Shown here: positions 31,845 to 40,120 of the stretch, one piece after another
Layout of the letters: each line of letters begins with the position of its first letter
How positions within the stretch are numbered: the stretch's first letter is position 1
NCBI GenBank assembly: GCA_017545585.1
Contig: JAFWMK010000015.1
Span: forward strand, 1-52,283
Origin: Candidatus Saccharimonadota bacterium
Lineage (GTDB): Bacteria; Patescibacteriota; Saccharimonadia; Saccharimonadales; Saccharimonadaceae
Length of the DNA: 52,283 nucleotides
Direction: 5' to 3'
Program-made: the position numbers and the translations under genes
Notes under the pieces: model-generated
What the model was told of the DNA's origin: nothing
Databases searched by the model: none
Seen by the model: the letters and a program-made list of their open reading frames with translations, nothing else

Positions 31845-33890
31845 TCATAAAAGGGATGGTAAATCTAGGGAAGCATGAAAGTTTGTGTCTAGATTTGCAA
31901 AATTTTCTAGAAGCGCCTTTCTGGAATTACTCCGGACGACGATTTCCCAAGTAAAACCTCTCGCGGTTCTCTCGTGAAAAGCCGGCATCGGCGGCGAAAT
32001 CAGAAGTCTCTTATCAGATGAGAATTTGCGAGCTGCTTCGCGGATTTTCTTCAGGGTAGAGGCTTCTGTTTTCATCGTCACGGCCACTTTTGCCACAAAT
32101 AAAAACGGCGGAAACCCACTCTTTTTTCGAGCCTTTAACAGATATTCAGAAAAACCTAAATAATCTTCGTTGATTGCAAACGATAGTACTGGGTGTTCTG
32201 GCCGAAAAGTCTGGATAAATACTTCGGCCTTATCCAGATGTCCGCGTCCGACCCTACCCATTACCTGAGTAATAAGCTGAAACACTCGTTCTTCTGCTGA
32301 AAAATCAGGGAGAGAAAGTCCCGCATCCGCTTGTACGATCCCCACCGTAGAGAGCAGCGGCAAATCCAACCCCTTAGCAAGGGTCTGTGTCCCTACCAGA
32401 ATATCTACTTCACCATCTCTTACAGACGAATAGGTCTCGTCTAGGCCTTCGCCTTTTTTGGTATCCGCATCAAATCTTTTGATGCGTGCCTTAGGAAACA
32501 ATCGGCAAAGCTCGCTCTCTAGGAGTTTAGTCCCAAACCCCTTATGAATTAGTGAACTGCCCCCACATTTTGGGCAGGCTGAAGGTACGCGGCATTTATA
32601 CCCACAGGTATGACACTGCATTTCATATTTGTCTACATGGAGCGTCAGAGGTAAAAAACAAGTAGGACAAAGTAGCTCCTCGCCGCAATCCTCGCAGATC
32701 GTTAGAGGTGAAGACCCCCGCCGATTATGAAAAATCAAACTTTGGCGGCCACTTTCTAGATTATTAGTGATCGCCTTTAGGAGAGAATTAGAAAAATATC
32801 GATTCCTAGAAAATTCGTCCCGGTTTTTGAAATCAACGATTGAAACTTCGGGCTTTATGGCGGTATTTTTGGCCTTTTCAGAGAGAATCACTAAAGAATC
32901 CCGCTTTTTGGCTAGATAAAAATCTTCAATCGCGGGCGTCGCTGACCCTAGAATGCAGGGGCATTTTAAAATGTCAACCATCTTGGAAGCCACTCGGATC
33001 GCGGAATACTTAGGGGTATTCTCTTGGTAATAGGTGGACTCGTGTTCCTCATCAATGATGACTAATCCCAGATCATCAAGTGGTGCGAACAGGGCAGATC
33101 TAGGGCCGATTACAATCCTGGGCTCATTTTTATATAGTAGGGAATCAAAAATTCGCTGTCTTTCCACTTCTGTCTGTTTGGAATGAATCACCGTAACAAT
33201 CTCGCCAAAGGTATCTTTAAAAACTGTTACTAATTGGCCAGTAAGGGCAATTTCTGGAACTAAAAGCACAACCGATTTTTGCGCTAAAAGGGCATCAGAA
33301 GCCATTTTAAGGTAGATATTGGTTTTACCACTACCAGTAACGCCTAACAGTAGCTTCGTGCCTCCTGAGCCCTTCTGGAGGCCTTCTAGAGCCTGTTTTT
33401 GGTGGGGATTAAGCGGTATATCGCCTGCGGAAGCAGTTTGCCCTTTTGAGGGAATCCGGAGCGCGGCAGCGCGAGGACTAGTGCGCGAGCCCCGTGGCGA
33501 CGGGAGCGAGCGACACGGCCCGAGAAAGGGCAACTGCTTACGGCTTACGATTTGTTCGGTTTGTTCGGTTTTTGCCTTCCGCCTCTGTTTCAATACCCCA
33601 TTTGGCAAAACCATCCCTATTATAGAAGATAAAGGCGCCGCATAATATTCGCTCATCCATATCGCTGTCTTCAAAAGATGCTTTGGTAGCGGCTTTGAAT
33701 ACAAAACTCGTATAATTTCCTTGCAGGAAAAATCCGGTTGAGCAACTTTTTTAAAAACTACCGCCGGTGCTTTTCCGCGCATTAATGGTACTTCCACGAT
33801 AGTACCCGGCTCTAGAGGTAGGGAAGAAAAATAAGTCAAAAAACTCGCCCCCTTGCCCACTGCCTTCCCCAGTATCACCTCCACATACAT
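31845..33890 (-). CDS. priA: Primosomal replication restart helicase PriA
   Basis: 681 residues. N-terminal DNA-binding domain (~1-105), helicase Walker A GVTGSGKT (~183-190), DEEH (~267-270), GSATPAIED (~299-307). A zinc-binding insertion contains CEDCGEELLCPTC, CHTCGYKC and CPKCGG (~380-430). QVMGRVGRG is helicase motif VI. Residues ~105-157 form a Ser/Pro/Arg-rich insert, encoded by a GC-rich palindromic element (33431-33539). TGATATAAT (minus, box 33897-33902) ends 6 bases before the start. Confidence 0.93.
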   Translation of the reverse strand: MYVEVILGKAVGKGASFLTYFSSLPLEPGTIVEVPLMRGKAPAVVFKKVAQPDFSCKEIIRVLYSKPLPKHLLKTAIWMSEYYAAPLSSIIGMVLPNGVLKQRRKAKTEQTEQIVSRKQLPFLGPCRSLPSPRGSRTSPRAAALRIPSKGQTASAGDIPLNPHQKQALEGLQKGSGGTKLLLGVTGSGKTNIYLKMASDALLAQKSVVLLVPEIALTGQLVTVFKDTFGEIVTVIHSKQTEVERQRIFDSLLYKNEPRIVIGPRSALFAPLDDLGLVIIDEEHESTYYQENTPKYSAIRVASKMVDILKCPCILGSATPAIEDFYLAKKRDSLVILSEKAKNTAIKPEVSIVDFKNRDEFSRNRYFSNSLLKAITNNLESGRQSLIFHNRRGSSPLTICEDCGEELLCPTCFLPLTLHVDKYEMQCHTCGYKCRVPSACPKCGGSSLIHKGFGTKLLESELCRLFPKARIKRFDADTKKGEGLDETYSSVRDGEVDILVGTQTLAKGLDLPLLSTVGIVQADAGLSLPDFSAEERVFQLITQVMGRVGRGHLDKAEVFIQTFRPEHPVLSFAINEDYLGFSEYLLKARKKSGFPPFLFVAKVAVTMKTEASTLKKIREAARKFSSDKRLLISPPMPAFHERTARGFTWEIVVRSNSRKALLENFANLDTNFHASLDLPSLL
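33431..33539. repeat. Palindromic element inserted in frame within priA
   Basis: AAGCAGTTTGCCCTTT (33431-33446) and AAAGGGCAACTGCTT (33525-33539) form a 15-bp stem with one bulge. Inside lie CCCGT/ACGGG and GCGC/GCGC hairpins. Composition is far more GC-rich than the rest of the gene. Tandem GTTCGG words lie beside it (near 33553). Confidence 0.75.
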
Positions 33891-33914
33891 ATCTCAATTA
33901 TATCATAGAAATTG

Positions 33915-33944
33915 TTGTAAAAATCACACGTTGTATGCTATAAT
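33915..33944 (+). promoter_or_regulatory. Promoter of the HTH-recJ operon
   Basis: TTGTAA (33915-33920) and TGCTATAAT (box 33939-33944), 18-base spacer. Divergent from the priA promoter ~40 bases away. Confidence 0.7.
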
Positions 33945-33965
33945 AGGGTGAGCTAAGGAGGTAAA

Positions 33966-34256
33966 ATGTTAGATCTATTCATTTCGTCACGTGTCCGTCG
34001 CAAAATCGTCGTAGTTTTTGCTAAATACCCAGATTTTAAGATACATTCTCGCGGCCTAGCCAAACTAATCAAAGAAGATCCGGGTAATATCCAAAGAGAG
34101 CTTACTCGTCTTGTGGAAGGGAACTTCCTTATTATGACCAAAAAAGGCGCCACTCGTATCTATCAGACCAACAAGAAATACCCGATTTTGAAGGAACTTC
34201 AAAGTATCGTAATTAAAAGTCAAAGGGGCAGCAAACCTAACCGTACCATCAATTAA
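33966..34256 (+). CDS. Winged-helix DNA-binding protein
   Basis: 96 residues. VRRKIVVVFAKYPDFKIHSRGLAKLIKEDPGNIQRELTRLVEGNFLIMTKKGATRIYQTNKKYPI shows the helix-turn-helix-wing order of an ArsR/MarR-like regulator, with the recognition helix near GNIQRELTRL. No metal ligands. AAGGAGG lies 6 bases before the ATG. Twelve bases upstream of recJ, so probably co-transcribed; it might regulate this or another DNA repair operon. Confidence 0.75.
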   Translation: MLDLFISSRVRRKIVVVFAKYPDFKIHSRGLAKLIKEDPGNIQRELTRLVEGNFLIMTKKGATRIYQTNKKYPILKELQSIVIKSQRGSKPNRTIN

Positions 34257-34268
34257 CAGAGGCGTAGA

Positions 34269-35885
34269 ATGAACAAAATTTTTACTCAGCTTGTTGAATC
34301 TCGCCATCTCACGGAAGATTTTTTACACCCTAAGTACGAAAACTTGACGGATCCATTAGAGCTTCCAGATTTAAAAAGAGCTCTAGACCGGATTGAAAAA
34401 GCCATCAAAACAGGGGAAAAGATCTTAATTTACGGTGATTATGATGTTGACGGCGTTACCGCTTCCACTCTGATGGAACAAGCTCTCAAGATGTCTGGGG
34501 CAAAGGATATTGAAATTATGCTTCCAGACCGGTTCGTAGATGGTTACGGTATGAGCGAGCGTCTAGTTACTCGTGCCAAAGAGACTAAAACCACCCTTGT
34601 AATTACCGTAGACTGTGGCTCCAGAAATCACTCTATTATTGATGAGCTAAGCCAAGAGAAGGTCGATACTATCGTCACCGATCATCATGAATGCGAAGAT
34701 GCGCTCCCAGAGGCAATAGCAGTCATCAACCCTCACCGCCACGATTACAAAGGCCCAGGCACTCTCAAAAATCTCGCTGGTGTTGGTGTGGCTTTTAAAC
34801 TCGCCCAAGGCCTTACCATGAAAGGGCTAATCAAAGAAGGTCAAGAAAAATGGCTCCTCGATCTCGTACTCCTTGGTACAATTTGTGATAGCATGCTCAT
34901 CACAGAGGAAAACCGCATCCTTACTTACTACGGCAAAATCGTTCTAGAAAAAACCAAACGTCTCGGCCTCAGGGAACTCATGAAAAACGCCGGCGTCAAA
35001 AGCATTACTTCCGAATCTGTCGGCTTTCAGATTGGCCCAAGACTTAACGCTGCTGGGCGTCTCGACACTGCCGAAACCTCTTTAAACCTTCTACGCGCCA
35101 CTTCTGCTACCGAAGCTGCCAAGCTTGCCAGTATCCTAGAAGAGCTCAACAAAAAGCGTCGCACCGAACAGCGTGCCGCCACCAAAGAAATCTCCAAAAG
35201 ACTAGAAGAAAGAAAAGAAACCACCCCAGTTATTATCGAAACTGGTAATTGGCATGAGGGTATTCTTGGTATCATTGCTGGTCGCCTCGTCGAAAAGTAT
35301 CATCAACCCGCTTTCGTTTTATCAGAGATAGAAGACGGTATTTTTAAAGGTTCTGGTCGCAGTTTTGGCGAATTTAATCTAGCCAAAGCTCTAGAATACA
35401 CTAAAGACGTCATCATAGGTGGTGGCGGTCATGCCGCTGCCGCTGGAGTGCAAGTCAAAAAGGAAAATCTCTGTCAATTCAAAGCAAAAATCAATCAATA
35501 TTACAAGAGTCTCCACCTAGAGAACCAAGATAGATTTTTAAAGCGCCACGCCGATATCGATATTGAAAACCTAGGAGACTTTAATCTTGACCTTCTCGAA
35601 TCCCTGAGCGCTCTCGAGCCTTTTGGCCCAGGGAATGAAGAGCCAATTTTTTGTCTTAAAAGCGCCGAAATTATAGATAGTAAAAGAATGGGAGAGGACG
35701 GTTCTCATCTTAGGTTAGACCTAAAGGGAAAAGATGGCAAAATCATTAAAACCATTGCTTTTTCTGCCCCTAAAGGCTGGTTTAACCTTTACGATGATGA
35801 GCAGTATAATTTTCTTATTCAGCCGACCGAGAACAGATGGAATGGAGTCCGTTCACTTGAAGCACGTCTGATAAATATTATATAA
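34269..35885 (+). CDS. recJ: Single-stranded-DNA exonuclease RecJ
   Basis: 538 residues. DHH-family motifs: I DYDVDGVTAS (~58-67), II TVDCGSRNH (~116-124), III TDHHECEDALP (~137-147) and the LLGTICDSM region (~198-206); RLNAAGRLD (~257-265). The DHHA1 part carries GGGGHAAAAG (~385-394). It degrades 5'-3' ssDNA in recombination and mismatch repair. Somewhat short but complete. Confidence 0.94.
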   Translation: MNKIFTQLVESRHLTEDFLHPKYENLTDPLELPDLKRALDRIEKAIKTGEKILIYGDYDVDGVTASTLMEQALKMSGAKDIEIMLPDRFVDGYGMSERLVTRAKETKTTLVITVDCGSRNHSIIDELSQEKVDTIVTDHHECEDALPEAIAVINPHRHDYKGPGTLKNLAGVGVAFKLAQGLTMKGLIKEGQEKWLLDLVLLGTICDSMLITEENRILTYYGKIVLEKTKRLGLRELMKNAGVKSITSESVGFQIGPRLNAAGRLDTAETSLNLLRATSATEAAKLASILEELNKKRRTEQRAATKEISKRLEERKETTPVIIETGNWHEGILGIIAGRLVEKYHQPAFVLSEIEDGIFKGSGRSFGEFNLAKALEYTKDVIIGGGGHAAAAGVQVKKENLCQFKAKINQYYKSLHLENQDRFLKRHADIDIENLGDFNLDLLESLSALEPFGPGNEEPIFCLKSAEIIDSKRMGEDGSHLRLDLKGKDGKIIKTIAFSAPKGWFNLYDDEQYNFLIQPTENRWNGVRSLEARLINII

Positions 35886-35979
35886 CCATTGCTTTTTTAT
35901 AAGAAATGTGCTATAATATAAACATAAGATGTATTTTTGGTCACATTGATTCATCAGGCACATTTAAAAGGAGGGAGTT

Positions 35980-36444
35980 ATGTTAGTAAAAAAAGATAGC
36001 TCTATGGTAGTACGCAAGGCTAAAATAGTCTTGCAGTTCGAATTAAAAACCGCATGCAACCACATTATTGGTGGTGTGTGTGCCCCGAACCTCAACAGCG
36101 TCGCCGAGGCACTGTATGAAGTGGACGACGATTTGTTTAGTCCAAATGGCGACTCTGTTGCGTTGCTGAGTATCACGACACCAGTGGGTTACCGTGGGTA
36201 CAACCACAAAATCCCCCGTTGGCTTGTTGTGGAGATTACTGAGCCGGTTTGCAAAGAAAGCGAAGAAAGCGATTGGGAAGAGGCGCTTGCCACTACCGCC
36301 GCTAAGATGATCAAAAAACTGGCACCAGAGGGTGACGATAGTATCGCCAGTATAGAATATGACGATGCGACAGATCGACACCAGAAGAAGTTCGTGGTGA
36401 TGACGGATGACGGCAACAGTGACAATAGCTATATTTACATTTAA
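35980..36444 (+). CDS. Uncharacterised protein
   Basis: 154 residues, acidic, not recognised. Strands such as KAKIVLQFELKTACNHIIGG and WLVVEITEPVC alternate with a helix WEEALATTAAKMIKKLAPEG (~97-116), suggesting a small alpha/beta domain. The codons look more GC-rich than its neighbours. TGCTATAAT near 35911-35919 gives a leader of ~60 bases, with AAAAGGAGGG before the ATG. A strong terminator follows at 36481. Confidence 0.65.
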   Translation: MLVKKDSSMVVRKAKIVLQFELKTACNHIIGGVCAPNLNSVAEALYEVDDDLFSPNGDSVALLSITTPVGYRGYNHKIPRWLVVEITEPVCKESEESDWEEALATTAAKMIKKLAPEGDDSIASIEYDDATDRHQKKFVVMTDDGNSDNSYIYI

Positions 36445-36480
36445 CACACCACCGGGCTCTCAGAGCCCAACCCCCTTTAA

Positions 36481-36510
36481 GACCCGAGATTTATCTCGGG
36501 TCTTTTTTAT
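36481..36510 (+). terminator. Terminator
   Basis: GACCCGAGAT (36481-36490) and ATCTCGGGTC (36493-36502) form a perfect stem followed by six T. Confidence 0.9.
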
Positions 36511-36524
36511 GTTATAATAAAAGC

Positions 36525-37055
36525 ATGAAGAAGGTGATTGTAAAATGCAAAGTCCACGACCGCGATCGGTTTGAGAGCAAATTGGAGGGAGTAGATTTAG
36601 AATTTTCGCCTATCTACTGGCAGCATGATCGCGTCTTTGTTCCACGCGGCTACAAGGGAAGACACAACTATCCGCGCCTCGTTATGCGTACCGAAATGCA
36701 TGCTATCGATGAACCACCTAAGTACCTTCTTAGTCTCCGTCGTCACATTGAAGATTCTGGCATAGATATCATTGAAGATACTCCAGTCACCGATTATGAG
36801 GGAATGGTAAATATCATCTTGCAACTTGGTTTCAAACAATTCGGCGAAGTCTCTCGTCGTCGCCAGGAAATCACGATGAGTGACTCTACGATGCTCTACC
36901 TAGACATTCTAGATGACGATAACTCTGTCTTTGCTAAGATCGAAACCGTCCTCAAAGAGAAAGACCCAGCCATACTCGTCAAGCACGAACTTATTTCCAC
37001 TCTTCGTTCCTTTGGTGAAACCGATGTTATTGAATCAACTTACTTTGAACTATAA
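36525..37055 (+). CDS. CYTH-like (CyaB/thiamine-triphosphatase type) protein
   Basis: 176 residues. Layout fits the CYTH tunnel fold: strand with basic residues (KKVIVKCKV), RLVMRTEM...KYLLSLRRH (~52-70), then DYEGMVNIILQLGF (~90-103), EVSRRRQEITM (~108-118), LYLDILDD and FAKIETVL (~125-143). Members hydrolyse or cyclise triphosphates. The canonical ExExK start is degenerate (VIVKCKV), so activity is uncertain. TGTTATAAT (box 36513-36518) ends 6 bases before the ATG. Converges on the DUF4868-like gene with a 2-base gap. Confidence 0.68.
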   Translation: MKKVIVKCKVHDRDRFESKLEGVDLEFSPIYWQHDRVFVPRGYKGRHNYPRLVMRTEMHAIDEPPKYLLSLRRHIEDSGIDIIEDTPVTDYEGMVNIILQLGFKQFGEVSRRRQEITMSDSTMLYLDILDDDNSVFAKIETVLKEKDPAILVKHELISTLRSFGETDVIESTYFEL

Positions 37056-37057
37056 GT

Positions 37058-38050
37058 CTATATCCCTCTCGGTGGTTCGCCGTCTGGCTCGCCAAGTAGC
37101 TTTTTGCTCTTGATCTCGTATCTTCTGCCGTTTACTGGTGAGACATAATAGTCTTCGTTTAGAAGATTTACAAACATCGTCAGATCTTTGTCGTCCATAA
37201 TAATAATCGAACCATCATCGTCGGTCATTAGCTCAAGTTGCATCTCATCTGCGTAATCCAACAACTTGTCTTGTGACATTTCCTCAGCAATATCCATTGC
37301 TTGTACTTTTTTGAGCAGAGGTTTTTTGTCGGCTAAAAGCCCATCTAGAGTCAATCCTTCAGAGAAGGAAAGCTTGTATTTTTCGGTGAGCTCTTTGGCT
37401 TTCGCTTCTGCCAAAACTTGAGATTTAAAATCGTACTGGAATAAATTCTCGAACTTAGCCTGATTAAACACAATTATTGTATCATCCACAATCGCCACTT
37501 GATTATCTTCTGGCATCTTGAGCGCAATCTCCGCCGAAAACGGCTCAAAGCTTTCACCGTTAATCTCCCAAGAAGAGGCCCCTCTAAGCGCCGAGGATGC
37601 TGGCAGAATCTTAGCGATATAAAAAGTCTTCATCCCGTCTTCACCCGGATAGGTAAATTTAGCGATAATCCCTTTTACTTTCTTGAAATCGTATTCATTT
37701 TCCGAGAAATAATCGATATCTTTATATTCGTGCTCAATCAAGTGAATCAAAGTATCCGCCCTATCTACTTTGGAAAGGGAAGCACGATAGATAACTTTCT
37801 CCTCACCGTCAGCTTTTTCGTAGTCGCGACATTCCAAACCTTTTTCAGCTTCGTTGATAATGTAAGATACCGCCTCTTGCAAGAATACTGATTTTACCGC
37901 CCCAGTCAACTTGTCTGAATACCGTATCTTATATGGCGTATAGTTCTTATTAAAAAGAAATAGCTCCGCCGAAACGTTATTTTTAATAGCATCCACCTGA
38001 TTCGCCCACAAGAACACGTCAAACGGTTCGTTAGTTTCAGAATTTTCCAT
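37058..38050 (-). CDS. DUF4868 (KwaB-like) protein
   Basis: 330 residues. The C-terminal half resembles DUF4868: AIVDDTIIVFNQAKFENLFQYDF (~200-222), then a helix with KAKELTEKYKLSF, LLADKKPLLKKVQAMDI (~251-267), and the ending TMFVNLLNEDYYVSPVNGRRYEIKSKKLL (~292-320). The N-terminal half is alpha/beta with no obvious motif. DUF4868 proteins include KwaB of the Kiwa phage-defence system, which works with the membrane protein KwaA; no KwaA-like gene is adjacent, so this would be a solitary member. Pattern-based assignment. TGTTATAAT (minus, near 38078) and GAGGT precede the start. Confidence 0.6.
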   Translation of the reverse strand: MENSETNEPFDVFLWANQVDAIKNNVSAELFLFNKNYTPYKIRYSDKLTGAVKSVFLQEAVSYIINEAEKGLECRDYEKADGEEKVIYRASLSKVDRADTLIHLIEHEYKDIDYFSENEYDFKKVKGIIAKFTYPGEDGMKTFYIAKILPASSALRGASSWEINGESFEPFSAEIALKMPEDNQVAIVDDTIIVFNQAKFENLFQYDFKSQVLAEAKAKELTEKYKLSFSEGLTLDGLLADKKPLLKKVQAMDIAEEMSQDKLLDYADEMQLELMTDDDGSIIIMDDKDLTMFVNLLNEDYYVSPVNGRRYEIKSKKLLGEPDGEPPRGI

Positions 38051-38219
38051 ATTTTACCTCACTTATTTTATCTATTATAACACACCTTTCGAAATCCATG
38101 TGTTCGGTTATTTTAAAATAAAAAAGGGAATAAGTAAACCCCACTTTGTTCGGTAAAGTTTTCCCCAATTGTGGAAAACTCTAAGGTGTGAAAAACTTTA
38201 AAAAAGTCCAAAAAAGCAC

Positions 38220-38248
38220 TTGCATTATTTTGAAAAACATAATATACT
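38220..38248 (+). promoter_or_regulatory. Promoter of the structured RNA upstream of rsmH
   Basis: TTGCAT (38220-38225), exact 17-base spacer, TATACT (38243-38248). Predicted start ~38255. A TGTGGAAAACTC word and GTTCGG words lie just upstream. Confidence 0.7.
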
Positions 38249-38254
38249 GAAGTT

Positions 38255-38545
38255 AGTGGCAACAACAATAAAAACCACACACAAAAAAGCACATTAAAAA
38301 AGTTTGAGAACGGCCAACTAGGAGTTTCAGCGCGCATCAAATCTCAAGCGAGATGCGAAACCAAAATCGCGCGCACCTTCCTCTAACACACCTCCCAATA
38401 AAACTCTATAGGCCAACAGGCCAAACACAATAAGTCTCTCAACGGCTACAATTTTTATAATTGTGGTAGATAAATTGTGTTAAAACAAAAATCAAACAGA
38501 AACAAACCCGCTGAAGTTTCTAGTTGAGCGTTCTCAAACAAAGAT
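38255..38545 (+). ncRNA. Candidate structured RNA upstream of rsmH
   Basis: Arms 38302-38332 and 38509-38539 (31 bases each) pair with 26 Watson-Crick, 3 G-U and 2 mismatched positions. The G-U pairs only work for a plus-strand RNA, so the helix is selected at RNA level. Inside are hairpins CGCATC (38333-38338)/GATGCG (38352-38357), GGCC/GGCC (38411-38422) and AACACAAT (38424-38431)/ATTGTGTT (38474-38481), separated by unpaired C- and A-rich stretches including CCTCC (38391-38395). No ORF. Actinobacteria have a known mraW RNA motif at the same place; whether this is related is unknown. Confidence 0.65.
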
Positions 38546-38558
38546 ATATAATATATAC

Positions 38559-39437
38559 ATGGAGAAATTGCATGTCCCTGTATTACTTTCAGAAGTTTTG
38601 GCAGGTCTTCAGCCTAGGCTTGGTGAGAAATACCTAGATCTCACAGCTGGCTACGGAGGACACGCCGAAAAAATTTTGGATGTAACACAGAATTACAAAG
38701 ACTCGGTATTGATAGATCGTGATGAGTATGCCTATGAGTATCTTAACGAGAAGTTTAAGGGCAGAAGTATCACTATTATACATGATGATTTTTATAATTC
38801 TATGCTACAGCTTTTAGAGAGTGGAAAAACTTTTGATATAATACTGGCGGATTTTGGAGTTTCTTCACCGCAGCTAGATATGAAAGATCGTGGCTTTACT
38901 TTTAAAGAAAAAGCCCCACTTGATATGCGGATGGATAAGCGGCAAAAACTCACAGCGGATCAGATTGTGAACCGCTGGAGCGAACGTGAACTCGCTGACA
39001 TTTTTGAGAAATACGGGGAAGAAAAACCCGGACGCGCCAAAATGTTAGCCAAAACTATCGTTCATCACCGCCCAATCAAAGATACTGAGGAACTAGCGAA
39101 TTTGATTAAATCAAAAACGCATGGACATTCCAAAGTACATCCAGCTACGCGCATTTTTCAAGCGATTCGGATAGCAGTAAACGATGAACTGGGCATCATC
39201 GAAAAATCCTTACCGCTTCTGCCTAATTTATTAAATAAAGACGGCAGACTTGCGATTATCACCTTTCATAGCCTAGAAGACCGATTGGTTAAAGATTTTT
39301 TGAAAGAGGAAACCAGCTTTGGCGAGGAGTCGAGACTGAAGATAGGGAACAAAAAGCCAATCACTGCGGAAAGTGAGGAGTTGTTTATCAACCCGCGTGC
39401 GCGCAGTGCTAAACTGCGAATTGCTACGCGGAATTGA
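38559..39437 (+). CDS. rsmH: 16S rRNA m4C1402 methyltransferase
   Basis: 292 residues (MraW). HVPVLLSEVL (~5-14), SAM-binding LDLTAGYGGHAEKIL (~26-40), IILADFGVSSPQLD (~95-108), RIAVNDELGIIEKSL (~206-220), ITFHSLEDRLVKDFL (~238-252). It methylates C1402 in the 16S decoding centre and heads the dcw cluster. mraZ is missing upstream. TATAAT (38547-38552) ends 6 bases before the ATG: leaderless start right after the structured RNA. Confidence 0.95.
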   Translation: MEKLHVPVLLSEVLAGLQPRLGEKYLDLTAGYGGHAEKILDVTQNYKDSVLIDRDEYAYEYLNEKFKGRSITIIHDDFYNSMLQLLESGKTFDIILADFGVSSPQLDMKDRGFTFKEKAPLDMRMDKRQKLTADQIVNRWSERELADIFEKYGEEKPGRAKMLAKTIVHHRPIKDTEELANLIKSKTHGHSKVHPATRIFQAIRIAVNDELGIIEKSLPLLPNLLNKDGRLAIITFHSLEDRLVKDFLKEETSFGEESRLKIGNKKPITAESEELFINPRARSAKLRIATRN

Positions 39438-39472
39438 TAAAAATAAAAACAAAATAACAAAAAGGAGGCAAT

Positions 39473-39547
39473 ATGCCAAAACAAATCGTAGTTGCGAGCC
39501 GCTCTCGCACCCAAACCATCAAAGTTAATTTCAAAAAGTCGAATTAA
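39473..39547 (+). CDS. 24-residue basic small protein in the dcw cluster
   Basis: ATG 39473 preceded by AAGGAGG at 8 bases, the best ribosome binding site in the cluster, and ended by TAA. Seven basic residues of 24 and no acidic one. It may be a genuine micro-protein or a leader peptide for the structured stretch that follows. Confidence 0.5.
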   Translation: MPKQIVVASRSRTQTIKVNFKKSN

Positions 39548-39764
39548 CTAAGATACAATGTATAACCCCGTGGGGTCGAAAGAATCGGCCCCAGACATGG
39601 GCCCTTAGGGTCCGCCAAAAATAGAGTTTCACACTGGGTACGAGTGTGGTGTATGACCTTCCAGTGAGCTCGAATAGGTTACTTATAGCTCTGCTTATCC
39701 GACGCTCACTGGCCTATGAATTAAAATGAAAAATAAAAATAAAAATAAGGAGTATAAAAACTAA
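39548..39764 (+). ncRNA. Structured intergenic RNA between rsmH and ftsL-like gene
   Basis: Clear helices: GGGGTCG (39572-39578)/CGGCCCC (39586-39592), CACACT (39630-39635)/AGTGTG (39643-39648), and a perfect CCAGTGAGC (39661-39669)/GCTCACTGG (39714-39722). It has a possible -10 TACAAT at 39554. No ORF. It may be a leader regulating ftsL-ftsI expression or an independent RNA. Confidence 0.5.
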
Positions 39765-40115
39765 ATGAGTAGCGTTCAAACCTATGCATCTCGTCGTGAA
39801 GTCAATCCAATTAGCTTCGCCCGTGGCCGCAATACCGTCCGTATCGAAAAAAGAAGTCTAGGCTCGATTTCTCAGATCGTTATTATTATCTTATTGACTT
39901 TGATTTGTGGTTTGATCTACGCTGCTGAAGGTACTAAATCTACTAGTTTCGACTATGAAATCTCCGCTGTTGAATCTGAAATTTCCGATCTTAACGCTCG
40001 TCGCGATGACCTTGCGGTCGAAAAGGCCCGTCTGACATCCGTAGCCGCTGCAAAAACTAGCACGGTTGCTGCTGCCATGACCGACGCTACTGTCACTGGC
40101 TACGCCACTGAATAG
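39765..40115 (+). CDS. ftsL: FtsL/DivIC-like division protein
   Basis: 116 residues: basic N-terminal tail, one membrane helix (SQIVIIILLTLICGLIYAA, ~36-54), then a coiled coil (DYEISAVESEISDLNARRDDLAVEKARL, ~64-91). Size, layout and place between rsmH and ftsI are the FtsL hallmark; the sequence itself is poorly conserved. AAGGAG precedes the start. It helps recruit FtsI/FtsW at midcell. Confidence 0.75.
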   Translation: MSSVQTYASRREVNPISFARGRNTVRIEKRSLGSISQIVIIILLTLICGLIYAAEGTKSTSFDYEISAVESEISDLNARRDDLAVEKARLTSVAAAKTSTVAAAMTDATVTGYATE

Positions 40116-40120
40116 TGGTC

